In this document: in pieces, positions 53,231-63,969 of the stretch | Layout: each line of letters opens with the position of its first letter | How positions within the stretch are numbered: the first letter of the stretch is position 1 | Source of the DNA: Isochrysis galbana | Taxonomy: Eukaryota; Haptophyta; Isochrysidales; Isochrysidaceae | DNA length: 64,000 bases | Direction of reading: 5' to 3' | Assembly: GCA_018136815.1 (NCBI GenBank) | Contig: CM030943.1 | Location: forward strand, 2,263,370-2,327,369 | Notes under the pieces: model-generated | Databases searched by the model: none | Told to the model about the DNA's origin: nothing | What the model saw: only the letters and a program-made list of their open reading frames with translations | Program-made: the position numbers and the translations under genes

Positions 53231-53506
53231 CTTGCCCCCCCCCCCTCTCCCGCCCTCCCCCCCTCCCCCCTCCGCTCCCGCCCGCCCACCCGCGCCCATA
53301 GCTCTCCAACCTCTCTCCCTGCCCGCTCCACTCACCGTGGCTCAATCCCCCCCCCCCCCCCCAATCCCCCTCTTTCGCTGCTCTTTCTCTCTCTTCTCTC
53401 TCTCACTCTCTCTCCCTCTCTCTCTCTCTCTCTCCCTGCCTTCCCCCTTGCCCGTGCTGCAGCTCCGAGCGTACGGCACGCCCGCCTACGCTCGCGCCTG
53501 CTGCAC

Positions 53507-55876
53507 ATGTGCACGCCGGCCCAGCAGCACCTCTTTGAGGCTGTGTGCGCCGAGCTGCGGTGCGCAATCTGCATCGAGCCGCTCGGCACTAATGGGCCTC
53601 CCGCACTCCTCAGCTGCGAACACATCTTCTGCCAAGGCTGCCTGCGCAATGCCCTCGATGTGTGCCTCTGTTGTCCCCTCTGCAAGGAGCCTGCCTCTCG
53701 CCGCGCGGTGCAGGAAGACAGCTTGGTCGCACGCGTCGCGAAGGCCGCTGAGCGTGTTCGTGCGGCCATTTCCGTCCACCGTCCTGCACATCTCCCGCCT
53801 TTCCGGTGGCGCGGTGAGGAGCGGCTGCATGAGAGCACGAGGGGAGCAGACATACAAGGCGTCGGCGAGACGGAGGCGCGACTGGACTCGACGGGACAAA
53901 GCCATTCATTCTTGACAAGTCGGAGTGCGGAGTTTGCTGCTGCGTCGGGCGACGCGTCAGCCGCCGTGATATCTCAAGGGGATGGAACTGAGCCTGATCG
54001 GAAGGACAAGAAACCATTGCCAATCCCGGCCTGCAGTGGAACGGACTCAAGCGGGATCGATCAGGCCGCAGACATCAAGGCCATCCTAGCCTCGCGCGCG
54101 GCAATCCTTGAGAGCCAGCGAAGGCAAGTGGAGCTTAAGAGGCAGCTATTCGCCCTGTTGCCGCGGCTTTTGGATGGGGCAATCCGACAAGAGGTAGTGC
54201 AAGCCCTCACAGGTCCGCTCGGTGTGAAGCCGGAGGCTGAGCGAACCAACGGGTTGGGGTCGCATGCGTCACGCGCGGGCGCACACGCTGGGCAACTACA
54301 CACTGTGACGCACCCAAAGGGCGAGCAACGGCTAGCATGTTCACCCCGGGCTGGTGATGTTCAGCGCGGGACCGCCCAGGCAGCCGCTCAGAGTTGCCAC
54401 CCGGTGGCTGGCGACGGCCGGGCAGAGCAACTGGACGACGACACGCGTTCATATTTAGCCGTACCGTGCTCCACATCGATCGAGCCTTGCAATGGCCCCT
54501 CTGCTAGTACCATGGACAATGCCGTGCAGCCCACGGCTGCACGGCTCGACTTGAAGTTGACCGACATAGTCGTGCCCGCGGCCAACACCCCCGGGAATGG
54601 CGCTGCACCCGCATCTGAGGCGACGCCTGCGATTTGCACCACCCGAGAGGGTGGCGTTGAGGGATTAGCAAGGACTCCCGCTGCACCTCACGAGCGCGGC
54701 TCGCATCTGCCGAAGGGCAGTCGGGGGCGAGGCGGCCCTTACAGTTGCAGCCGGGGCGAGACGGGGTTCGGCGCCGTGGCTCTCGCTCCCCCCACCGAAT
54801 GCGCCAGCGCTGGCGGGCCGAGCCATGGTAGTCGACCAGCGGTATCCGGGCCCGCCGTCAGCGGCGGAGATTTGTCGTCGCCTGGTGCACAGTCCCGGTC
54901 TTATCGACGGCGGCGCTCCCCAGTACGCACCAAACCAAGCGCAAGAGCTGATGGCGCATCTAAGGGTGCAGCCGGTGATCGAGCGCAAGCATCTAGGGGC
55001 AACAAGCGATTGCACTCATCAATGAGTGGGACTGGGAAGGATGTCTCAGCACCAGGTGCCTCGATGGCGCAGAAGTTTGCGGCGTCGTCTCCTGTGCCCC
55101 CTGATGCTGCCAGAGCGGTGCCGCAGAGTGCAAAAATGAACGGGACCGGACAGGCCCCTGCAAACGCAGAGGGTGCCCACACCTCTCTAGCCTCGACAAG
55201 CGTGTCGCCAGCTGGCTCGCGTAACGGCAGCTCCGCGTGTAGTAACGCCATGGCCACGAGCGACTCGCTCGGGCCTCCAGCAGAGGACCACTGTGCCGTG
55301 TGCGGTCAAGAAGAATCTTTCGACGACGATCTCATCCTCTTTTGCGACAGCTGTAATATCGGCGTCCACGAGACGTGCTATGCGGTTCGGCGCGTGCCCA
55401 AGGGCGAGTGGCTCTGCGATCCGTGCGCGGCGAGGCTTGATCCCCAAGCGCTTGCCTGTCCGGCGTGTCCCAACCGCGGTGGCGCCCTCAAGCGCACTCG
55501 CAAGGGACTGTGGGGGGGGTGGAGCCATGTCGTGTGCACGGTCTTCCTGCCGGAGACGGGGTTCTTGCAGCCCGAGACGCTTGGTGACGCTGCTGGCTTC
55601 GACCTCATCCCGGAGGCGCGCAAGAGGCTCAAATGTTCGATATGCGCCGATGCCAAGCTCAAGGCTAGCGGGTCAAAGGTTCAGTGTCATCATGGCAAGT
55701 GTACGAAGGCCTTCCACGTCACGTGCGCCATGAAGCGTCGGTTGGTGCTTGAGTTGAGCGATGAGGGCAACTTCGTATTTTGCGACGCGCATGCGCCTGG
55801 CAAGCCAGCTAGCCAAGAATTGGACCGCAAGCGTCAAGCAACCAAAGGGAGAAAGAAGCGGCGGAGCCGAAGTTGA
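53507..55876 (+). CDS. RING - PHD - extended PHD protein
   Basis: An intronless 789-aa frame; ATG at 53507 follows a CT-rich upstream tract. Residues 19-60 are a C3HC4 RING: LRCAICIEPLGTNGPPALLS, CEHIFCQGCLRNAL and CCPLCKEP, placed at the very N-terminus as in BRCA1/BARD1-type E3 ligases. Residues 80-580 are low-complexity. A PHD finger starts near 594 (CAVCGQEESFDDDLILFCDS, CNIGVHETCYAVRR, EWLCDPC). It is followed by an extended PHD (CPACPNRGGALKRTRKGLWG, HVVCTVFLPETGF, CSICADAKLKASGSKVQCHH, CTKAFHVTCA). The protein ends in a basic KGRKKRRSRS tail, probably a nuclear signal. PHD-ePHD pairs read histone H3 in JADE/BRPF proteins. RING plus ePHD recalls plant BRCA1, but no BRCT repeats are present. 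Likely a chromatin-bound ubiquitin ligase (inference). Confidence 0.85.
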   Translation: MCTPAQQHLFEAVCAELRCAICIEPLGTNGPPALLSCEHIFCQGCLRNALDVCLCCPLCKEPASRRAVQEDSLVARVAKAAERVRAAISVHRPAHLPPFRWRGEERLHESTRGADIQGVGETEARLDSTGQSHSFLTSRSAEFAAASGDASAAVISQGDGTEPDRKDKKPLPIPACSGTDSSGIDQAADIKAILASRAAILESQRRQVELKRQLFALLPRLLDGAIRQEVVQALTGPLGVKPEAERTNGLGSHASRAGAHAGQLHTVTHPKGEQRLACSPRAGDVQRGTAQAAAQSCHPVAGDGRAEQLDDDTRSYLAVPCSTSIEPCNGPSASTMDNAVQPTAARLDLKLTDIVVPAANTPGNGAAPASEATPAICTTREGGVEGLARTPAAPHERGSHLPKGSRGRGGPYSCSRGETGFGAVALAPPTECASAGGPSHGSRPAVSGPAVSGGDLSSPGAQSRSYRRRRSPVRTKPSARADGASKGAAGDRAQASRGNKRLHSSMSGTGKDVSAPGASMAQKFAASSPVPPDAARAVPQSAKMNGTGQAPANAEGAHTSLASTSVSPAGSRNGSSACSNAMATSDSLGPPAEDHCAVCGQEESFDDDLILFCDSCNIGVHETCYAVRRVPKGEWLCDPCAARLDPQALACPACPNRGGALKRTRKGLWGGWSHVVCTVFLPETGFLQPETLGDAAGFDLIPEARKRLKCSICADAKLKASGSKVQCHHGKCTKAFHVTCAMKRRLVLELSDEGNFVFCDAHAPGKPASQELDRKRQATKGRKKRRSRS

Positions 55877-55879
55877 TGC

Positions 55880-56510
55880 CACAGCTGTCGTTGCGCCATT
55901 ATGTGCGCCACGTGCCACCATCAGCTGTTTTGTTTAAAGACGGAGCGCTTACTGAATACGTGCCAGGACGGCTACAAGCTAGGTGCCCTTGCTGTGATCA
56001 AGGCGGGGGCGTCCGTGGATGCGAAGAGCAGTGGCCTCTCTTCTACTTTCTATTCTTCCCTCAATGCTTTCCCCTCCAGTCTTCCTGCGGCATTTCCCTG
56101 CATGTGGTATTTTGTCCATACAACCCCGACCCCCGCCCTCTTTGTATTTTTCATAATAATGAATCCCCCGCAGGGCCAGGGTGTGCGTATCCAGGCCCAA
56201 CCCTTAGGGAGGGTCTTGGGTGGGTGTGGCGAGGCTCCCCTGCCGCTGCCAAAGGGGCGGCGCAAGAGCAAGAGGGTGAGCGGTCCCCTCCCCCCCCATC
56301 AAGTTGGGCCGGAAGGAGGGGGAGGGAGCGTGCCCTCTCCCCATGCAAAAAAAATGTTCTTGAGAAGGTGTCCGCTACGCTACGTGTACTCGCCCCCCGT
56401 CGAGATCACCATTTGACATCGCCTTTGCTAGGCCTTGGCAGAAATATCCGGATATATCTACTGGATATTTGGGCGAATTTTGGCAGGACTAGCTATCTCT
56501 AGATATTTCC
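55880..56510. other. 3' flank of the RING-PHD gene, no gene recognised
   Basis: GCAAAAAAAATGTTCTTGAG near 56345 resembles the LINE/SINE-type tail on the minus strand (GTAGCGGACACC … TTTTTTTT). Other frames are not supported. Confidence 0.4.
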
Positions 56511-56512
56511 AG

Positions 56513-56731
56513 AAAAAACTATTGTTATAGTTCGAACGATGGAGCGCGCACCGACCGCTCCCACCTCCCAGCCCCCCGCCGCCACGACGCCCCACAGGGG
56601 CCGCCCCAAGCCGCCGGAGCCAACGCGCTCGCAGGCTGCCCCCTTGACTGACAGCGATGTTGACATGATCCTTCCGCCCTCGCCTCCCTAACAGCCCCAG
56701 AAGCAGGGAACAGGCAGAGTCCTGTTCTCTG
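56513..56731 (+). pseudogene. LINE 5' end and ORF1 start, copy E
   Basis: Leader AAAACTATTGTTATAGTTCG, ATG at 56539, MERAPTAPTSQPPAATTPHR … VDMILPPSPP, an in-frame stop, then QKQGTGRVLF, where similarity to copy C ends. It is the closest match to copy C's ORF1 N-terminus. Truncated on the 3' side after about 219 bp. Confidence 0.8.
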
Positions 56732-57007
56732 CGCGCGTGGCCGATCTCGGAGCGAGATCGCGTCCTTTCCCTCGCGGAGCGCGGAGAGACCCCCCACAAG
56801 ATATCTTGGGACCGGAGAATGTTTTAGACGAATCTTCCTGCCGTCGGCCGAAGAGAGGAGGACGGAGAGAGAGAGAGAGAGAGAGTCTTGCAGGGCGGCT
56901 GCAGAACGAGAAGTCGAAGTCATGCCGGTTTATTACCTTAATTAAACGAGCCCCCCCCCCCCGCCCCTCTCAACACGCGGTAACTCCCAGCTACGCGGGC
57001 TGAGTTT

Positions 57008-57537
57008 TCATCTTCTTCGTCTTTTTCTCACATCCCTCTTCACGCACGCGCGCTCCCACACATCCACGTCGCAGCTCGCCTCCGCCGTGAAGGCCATCAG
57101 ACGCGGCGCGCCAACCAGCGAGCCGCACAGCGACGCCACGCTCCCCCGCGCAAACCGGTTGCAGTCGAAGCGCAGTTGCTCGAGCGATGGCAGCAGCCCC
57201 GCGCCCAGCGCCGACGCCAGAGCGAGCGTGCCGCGCTCGCCCACGCCGTTCAGGTCGAGCTCCAGCCGTGGTACGCCGCCATCTCGCACACGCGCTCATC
57301 CCACGGGCACGGCGGCGTCTGCGCGCGCAGCCAGCCCATCAGCGGCAGGTGACGCGCCGAGTACACCAGCGAGCGCAGCACGCCCGCCCACGCGTCACCA
57401 CCACCCGCCGCCGGCGGCGGCCCCAACGAGTCCTAGCCCTCGTCGTCCGTGCTCCAGTCGCGCGCCTCCTGCACGACCTGCGGCTGCCCCCCACCCGGGT
57501 GCGCGCGGATCCACAGCAGCACCTCGCGCTGGACCAT
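57008..57537 (-). pseudogene. Ankyrin-like/LRR pseudogene
   Basis: From an ATG at 57537 (after a CT tract on the coding strand) the frame reads MVQREVLLWIRAHPGGGQPQ … WSTDDEG and hits a TAG at about 57434. In the same frame it continues VLRSLVYSARHLPLMGWLRA and CPWDERVCEMAAYHG, the 'CPWDE..C..AA..G' signature of protist ankyrin-type repeats, then a second stop. Shifted by one base, an LRR segment follows: PRLELDLNGVGERGTLALAS and LEQLRFDCNRFARGSVASLC. A stop plus a frameshift make it a pseudogene unless the assembly is wrong. Confidence 0.55.
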
Positions 57538-57749
57538 CGTGAGGAAGACGAGGGCGAGGAGAGAGCTGGAGGGTGAGCGAGGAGGGAGGAGGGAGACAGG
57601 CAGTAGGAGCCTTCTCTCTCTGGTAGGTCGATGAAAGGGGGAGGGGGAGAGGGGGGAGGGGACCCGGGGGAGGGGGGGAGAGAGAGAGACCAAAAGACCA
57701 GACCAGCTGTTTACGTTAATGTTCTCGTCATATACTGTAACAATCCAAC

Positions 57750-58260
57750 GGTCCTAGGGGGGTGCCCCCAGGGTTCCCGCCCGTCCTCCGCGCTCCGCGC
57801 CCAGAATTCCCCCGCGGAAAGAGTGAACGCACGGCGTGCACCTTCCTGGAAGTTGCTATGCGCACGCACGGCGCCCCCCGCGGGGGGCGCCGATGCACAT
57901 CGCGCCGTGCCCACGCACGGCGTGCACAATGTGATTGCAAGTCATCACACGTGCTGCGTGAGGAAACATCTCTTATACGGCTAGTTTACGTAGTTGTGGG
58001 CCTCAGGGGGTACGCAGAGGGAACGAGTTGACATGCGCACGCACGGCGTCTCCGCGGGGGGACCGATGCACATCGCGCCGTGCCCATGCACGGCGTGCAC
58101 CGATGTGACTGCAAGTCATCACAAGTACTCCGTGCGAAATATCTCTTAAATTGTGTGTTTATGTAGTTGTCGGCCTTAGTTAGAGGAAACGCAGAGGAAA
58201 AGCCCTGACACGGCGTCCCCCTCGGGGGAACATGCACCGCGGGGGAAAGCAGAGAAAAAA
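57750..58260. repeat. Imperfect tandem repeat with CACGGCG/CGCCGTG hairpins
   Basis: Two units of about 180 bp (57855-58030 and 58034-58200) share GCGCACGCACGGCG, GATGCACATCGCGCCGTGCC, GATTGCAAGTCATCACA-type and ACGTAGTTGT-type segments. A third partial unit starts near 58205. Each contains palindromes such as GGCGCC…GGGGGGCGCC. No ORF. Confidence 0.7.
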
Positions 58261-58274
58261 GTTGTTATGCTAGT

Positions 58275-58490
58275 CTTCATTTAATTTTAAAATACTGCTC
58301 TATATACAACTGTGGACATTTGATCGCTCAATTCGACTGATGTCCCACAATAGACGGAACGACACCTTCCAGTCAGTCCTCGCGGTCGTCGGAAGAACGG
58401 CGAAAGGCTCGTCGTGACAAATGAGACCGCCGCGACAAGAAGGGTAACCGGCACGAGCGCCACGATGGACGCTCGTCCATGCTCGCCCTC
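58275..58490 (-). pseudogene. MSAPSS-family C-terminus and 3' UTR
   Basis: The minus strand reads a basic stretch (RSCRLPFLSRRSHLSRRAFR then RSSDDRED), then GVVPSIVGHQSN with a stop, and a 3' UTR ending TTTTAAAATTAAATG. Both the peptide end and UTR match 34345-34445. It gives the missing basic region of that family. Confidence 0.65.
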
Positions 58491-58882
58491 ATACCCGGCG
58501 CGGGGGCGTCAAGCGGCGGCAGTCCGCAGTCCGTTTCCCGATGACCGATGAAGCGGGCAGCGGCTCTTAAGTGTGGTCGGAACGCGCTGTCTTCCGATCC
58601 CGCTTACGTCGGCCCGCCACGTCTCTGGACGAAGGCTTTGGCTTGGTGCCTGGCGCCTCAGTGGACTGAGGCGCACCGAGTCTTTCCTTTACCATGCGGA
58701 CGACCTCGTACCGATGTGGGCCTCAGGGGGGCTCCGGGTCCTAATGGGCTCCGGATATGTGCTAGTTGGGTGTATTGGAGCTTTCTACCGAAAATTTCCT
58801 CAAATTTCCTCAATTCTGAGATGGTCATTTTTCATCCCTAGTAAAAATGTTTGACCGCCCTACGGCGTGTGCCCGAATGCAC

Positions 58883-61390
58883 TCAGAAGCGCGAGATGTC
58901 GCGACCAAACACGAGCGATTTGAGCCAGTAGAGCGGTATGAGCAGCATGTTGCGTAGAGATAGCTGCTTTGAGAGATACCCTCCTCGCCACGCTAGCATG
59001 GCGATGAGGCCATTCATTGTCTTGAACCCTTTGCCGCCGACAAGATCCGCTTTGGTCATGTCAACGACTCCCCCTCCGAATCCCATGCTTGCCATCGCAC
59101 CGACATTGATGTAGCGAAACTCCGCCGACTTCTTGAAGAGACGTCGGGGGAAGGGCATGCCGACCGGTGCTGACACCAAGCCTGGCGGCGGCAGATCCTC
59201 AGCACTTGACGGGTCAAACCTCGAGTAGTACTCATTGAAGCAGTCCGCGAGGTACTGACCCTGTGCGCGCGGGACGCGAAGGTCGGGCGCGTGACGCAAC
59301 GACCAACCAGCGCACCCCCTCAGGTGTGTGCTTGCCCTCCCTCTTGGACTTTGATGACGGCTTGCACATTTCCCCCCGCAATTGCATCACCCACCCACCT
59401 GCTGCTCGGCAACAGAGGCGAGCGGTGGCAACGGCTTTTCCAGATGTGTAGCACAGTCGCCGAGGGCGAAAATGCGGCCACGCTGACCTTGTACCCTAGA
59501 GGTCCAAGCAAAGGCGACGGTGACGCCATCATGATGCATGGCTGGGCTAGCTTTTGTGGGCCAAAAAGCCGATCTCGTGATTCCATCACCCCTCCCGCAT
59601 ACTCTTGGTTGCATGGTGGATGATCATCCTCGCCATACCTTAGGTAGTCGTCAATTACTATTCGACCATTTTTCGAATCCATCGGAAGATTGCAATTCTC
59701 CGTGAACTTCACCGGGGCAAGGCCGGCTGACCACACCATCATTCCGAAAGGAATCTGTGCTCCGTTGTCGAGGCGTGCAATGGTCCAATCGAAGTCCTCT
59801 TTTGGGTGTGGGCCTTCCCGGACACCAACCACGGCAGTTTCAGTGCGGACGTCAATGTCCTTCTTCAACAACGACTTCTTGTAGAAATCAACAAGCGCTC
59901 GGTCGAAGGACCCCAGAATGGAGGGCCCTGCCTCAACAACTGTGACACGAACCAGCTTGGCAAGATCTGGATACCATCGTGCTACGTCAACCCGGAGAAA
60001 ATCGTGCAGCTCCGTCACGAACTCGCACGAGGTGGGCCCCCCGCCCACGACGATGAATGACAACAATGAGCTGCGCTCAGCCTCTGAGATTCCTGGCATC
60101 GATGCACGCTCGAAGCACGCGATGGTGCGCTGGCGGATCTGACGTGCATGCCAAAGATGTTTCAAGAAGAATACCTATGTTTTCGAAGCGGTGAAAGCAA
60201 GACTCATGGCTGGCACCTGAGGAGGCGGACGACCGCCAAAGCAGCCTAATCGCAGAGAGAGGTACAAAGGACACTCGCTTCGCCCTATATCCTCTTCCCT
60301 TGCCTCATCCTTGCACCGAGGGCCTGACTACACGTACATCCTTCCCTTCGCGCTCAGCTACACCGGGAGTTCCGAAAGTGTTGGTTTTGCAACCCATGGC
60401 ACAGACGAGGTAGTCGTATTTGAGCTCAAACATCGTTCGCCTAAACAAATCCTCACACTTGACCACCTGTCGCTCCGGATCTAGCCGACGCGCCTTGGCC
60501 TGGTAGTATGCACCGAGTCCCTTGATTGTCCGGATCGGTTCCTTGACGATGGCCAGTGGGCTTATAGTGAAGGGATGTCCGTGTGCTGTGTCGAACGAAC
60601 GACGAAGCCATAAGCACGCCGGGTGTGTTAGCAGCGCACCTGGATCGCGCGAAATTCAAGCGTGCCGACCGCCGTCGAAGGCAGGAATGAGGTGAAGAGG
60701 AAGTGGTTGGCCGGAGAGATAACCGAGACGTCGTAGCTGTGGTGCAAGCATCGCACGGGGGAATGCAATCTGGGTGAGCAATCTCCTCCAAGTGCTTTGG
60801 CTCGGATCCATGAACTGTCCTCACAAATAGATGTATGCTGAGTGGAGGCAGCTCATGGGCAACTGTCTCGGTGGGGTGGGGAGAGAATGAAAGAGGTAAA
60901 GAGGGAAAGAAGCAAAGCCGGGCAAGAGGCTAGAAGATAGCGTGAGTTTAAGAGAGCTAGAGGGTGAGACAATGTGTGGAAGGAAGGGAGGCAGGGAGGC
61001 AGGGATAAGGAGAGCAGAAGGAGAGGCCGTAGTCAAGGTGATGGGTGAAGGGAAAGAAGAGAGATGGGAGATGGCTGAGTCAAAGGGAGAGAGAGAGGAG
61101 AGAGATGAGAGGAGAGGGGCGGGAAGGTGCGATGGAGGGGGGGGGAGAGAGAGAGAGCCGAGAGAGAAAGAGCCGAGAGAGAAAGAGCCGAGAGAGGGAG
61201 AGAGGGGGGGGGGGAGAGGGTGTGGCAGGCTCCATTAGCCACCCTCTTCCGGCCAAGCATCGCGGGCGGGTGCGACGGAGGTGGCAGAGCTGCCTGCGCA
61301 CATCTTCTTGTCTAGCCCTCTGGCTAGCTTGTTCCCTGCCCAGCCTGAGCCGAGGATGAGCACTCGACGACGGCCACCCGCGACGAGCAT
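58883..61390 (-). CDS. Type II NADH:quinone oxidoreductase (NDH-2)
   Basis: Six exons joined by phase: 61390-61302, 60736-60640, 60541-60338, 60174-59639, 59495-59399 and 59260-58883. Exon 1 carries the FAD-binding [20 protein letters not shown]. Next come [58 protein letters not shown] and [19 protein letters not shown]. Then follow the second dinucleotide site [52 protein letters not shown] and the C-terminal GRDISRF. This is the complete order of alternative NADH dehydrogenases, single-subunit non-proton-pumping enzymes of the inner mitochondrial membrane (some plastidial). The first intron (60737-61301, 565 nt) is CT-rich on the coding strand. The start at 61390 ([10 protein letters not shown]) leaves no targeting peptide, so an upstream exon is possible. 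Confidence 0.9.
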
Positions 61391-61714
61391 TCCCGCCCAA
61401 AGGGGGAGAAGAGGGAGGAGAGAGAGAGGAGAGAGGAGACGAAGAGAGAGGGATGAAAGCCGTACGAGATTGAGAGAAAATTCTGTAAGGAAAGAGGAGA
61501 GAGAGGTTCAGGGGAGAAGGGAGAGGGGCGAGCAGAGAGGAAGATAGAGCGAACCGCAGGACGGATGGGACGAGAAGACAACTCGGAGGAGTTGAGAAAG
61601 AGAGGAGAGAGGGGCCGTCGGAGTTTTCTTGTTGTGTGCGGAGAGCTCCGAGCAAGCCACGACGAGAAGGGTGGAAGACCTATGTATAGAGATGGGGAAG
61701 ACGATGTTGGGGAC

Positions 61715-61855
61715 TGCAAATACAGTCAAATACGGATGTATTTGGCCTCCGGCCAAACACATTTCAAATACATTCGAGGCCTACAACTCAGGACGCGCTT
61801 CAAATACAAATACAGCAAAATACATACTAGTACATATGTATTTGCTGGAAGGGGA
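61715..61855 (+). repeat. AAATACA foldback repeat, copy 3
   Basis: GCAAATACAGTCAAATACGG, GGCCTCCGGCC, TTTCAAATACATTCGAGGCC and GGACGCGCTTCAAATAC in the same order as 1146-1285. Confidence 0.75.
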
Positions 61856-61858
61856 CAT

Positions 61859-62800
61859 TGCCGAAAATGGATGGCGAGCAGTACGGACGACGCAGCGGCA
61901 GCTCGACTGGCTCCGTGAGCAGGCCGAGATGCGCGTCATCGGCCTAGGGTTTGTTGACTTCAAGCTCCAATGGTCGTCGAGCACGGACGAGTACGTCGGC
62001 ACAGTCTCTAGCCTCACGTCGCTCGTGCTGAAGGACATTATCGAAGAAGAGGCGAAACACCGCCGCGCTCACGAGCTCCCCGAGCAGGCGGCCGTCCCCG
62101 TGATGAAGCGCAAGACATTGAAGGAGCTTGGGACGCCGACGGTTCAAGCGAGTGAGATGTCCGACACAATAAAAGAGATTAGTCGTCCCGACGAGTTGCT
62201 CGAGATGGCCCGGCGCAAGCGTGCAGCTCTAGAGCAAGAAGGCCATGTCGCATCCAGAGTATTTTATATACTCTAGGCGGATGCGGTGCTTCTATCAATG
62301 TGTAGTGTGTCAGAAAATTGAGTGAGTTTTGTTTTTGCCAATGAGGTGCCTCGAAGCTCCGCCGCATTGCACGCCGCATTTGTTCGTTTGTCCTTACTCG
62401 TTTCATTGATTTGTTTGTGCGATGTTGCGTTGCAGTTTTCGGAGTTTTCTTGTTGGTGAGTGAGTGATGTGGGGTGGTGTCTCGTGGGCCCATGCCCTAG
62501 CCCCGCTGAGACTTGCCCCACGATCAAGCACCCACTTGATTCCACAGGCCTGCTCGACACTACAACCGATCAGCAGCCGCCGAGGCCACCGAAGCCGAAG
62601 CTCGACGACGACTTGGTGGGCACGGAAGTCGAAGTCAATTGGCGTTATTGGACGGTTTGTCCTGAGACAGGTGCAAGAAAGTCGACACTAATTTGGTGTA
62701 CGGGCGAGGTTGTCAGGTGGCAAACGGGACGACCGACAAGGAGAGCCCACGCTGTAGGAAATTTCTTAAGGTGGCGGCCGTACCGATTTGGGGGGGGGGT
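61859..62800 (+). pseudogene. Transposon-associated protein with WRYW…IWC-GEV domain
   Basis: Exon 1 (61859 to about 62241) encodes QRQLDWLREQAEMRVIGLGF, LKDIIEEEAKHRRAHELPEQ and KRKTLKELGTPTVQASEMSD, then ELLEMARRKRAALEQE. A possible GC-AG intron (62242-62547) leads to GLLDTTTDQQPPRPPKPKL, LVGTEVEVNWRYWTVC and TLIWCTGEVV. A one-base shift near 62717 is then needed to keep the expected VANGTTDKESPRCRKFLK. This order is one I recall from repeated, transposon-linked genes of haptophytes and dinoflagellates; no function is known to me. The shift marks a decayed copy. Confidence 0.5.
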
Positions 62801-63139
62801 TCCTGCCGCGAACCACCTGCCGCGAACCACCAGCCAGCCCTCCTCCATGGACTTGTATGGGCTGGCTGGTGACTTCAGCATGCTCCCTGGAGGTGTTGGG
62901 CCGGGCGCACAAGGCTCTGCCGCCCCTCAGGCCGCCCCGGACGACGCGGGCTCGCCTGAGGACTCGCCATCTCCAGGCAAAGGGCCGCCTACGCAGCGGC
63001 ATGTCCTGCAGGTGCCGAACGAGTTCCCGGACTCCTCAGACTTTCTCTGTCTGGTGTGTGACAAGGAGCGGCTCCGGCTATGGCCCTTGGGAGAGAGGTC
63101 TCCAGTGGGGTCCCGCCGGGAAAGAGCAGAAACGGCCCA

Positions 63140-63415
63140 TACGTTAGTGTGGAGAGTGTTGACGTGAGTGTAGGGTCATCTCGTCGGTCCATCGGCTTCG
63201 GATCGTCTGTCGTCTGTCGTTCTTCGTTTGTCGCTCTCGTTCTCGTTCTCGTTCCCGTTCTCGTCCCTCGTTCTTAACACTACCTCAATACCAAACCCCA
63301 CCAATCCCTCAGCCTCAGCCTAACCATCCCGATCCGCCCAGCCATGTCCGCTCCGTCGTCGCGCTCGCCTTCGCCCAAGCCCGTCCTCCCGCCTTCCTCT
63401 GCTGAGGAGGTGCAC
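63140..63415 (+). repeat. MSAPSS element, leader and ORF start
   Basis: GTTAGTGTGGAGAGTGTTGA … GTTCTC repeats … ACTACCTCAATACCAAACC, then MSAPSSRSPSPKPVLPPSSA from 63344. It breaks after EEV at about 63412 into unrelated, oppositely oriented coding sequence. Confidence 0.75.
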
Positions 63416-63417
63416 TC

Positions 63418-63969
63418 ACCCAGACGGGGCACCGAAAGGTCGGTTTGAGCGATGCGGAGGGTGGTGATGTCGCCATAGCGCTCTTTGAATTGTTGAGCGC
63501 AGTCCTCGTTCACGGCGATATGCCATGGTCCGCGGATAGACCGGGCCCAGAAGTCCGGCTCCGGGTCGACTCCCTCGAGCTCCAAGAGGAGCTCTACAAT
63601 CGCGGCATAGACCGTGGCGTCCATGAAGGTATAGTCTCCCTCCTGGTGGAAGGACAGCTCGTACGTTGCGTCTGACTCCGTGTAACCTTGTTCTTCATCC
63701 GAGGGTGGCTCCTGCATGGCAGGGGCGGTCGGGTGTGGTGAGACTGAGGGCGGGTCCCAGCAGGCAGTTGGCAGAAGAGTGTGGTGTGTGCCCCATGACA
63801 CAACCCAGTATTTCTCCTTCTGTGTGGCCTTATGTTGTAGTGTTGGTGGGTCTGTGTGGTTGTGCGTAATGATGCAGATTTTGAGTTTGTGCCCATAAGG
63901 GCCACCCGGTCTCGGGCCGCGCTGCCGAGGCAGCGCGGTCGTCCCCAGGGTGGGAGAGGCCTCTGCCAT
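63418..63969 (-). pseudogene. LINE ORF1-like fragment, second family
   Basis: The minus-strand frame has TESDATYELSFHQEGDYTFM, VELLLELEGVDPEPDFWARS and IRGPWHIAVNEDCAQQFKER. This parallels copy C's ORF1 (FLLSRLEGLDATPDGMDKG; RKGPWIFYVDEDAHDQFKAA) at the G-PW and Q-FK positions but is clearly diverged. It is cut at 63415 by the MSAPSS ORF and may extend beyond the window edge. The frame's ATG at 63969 is not confirmed as a true start. Confidence 0.6.
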
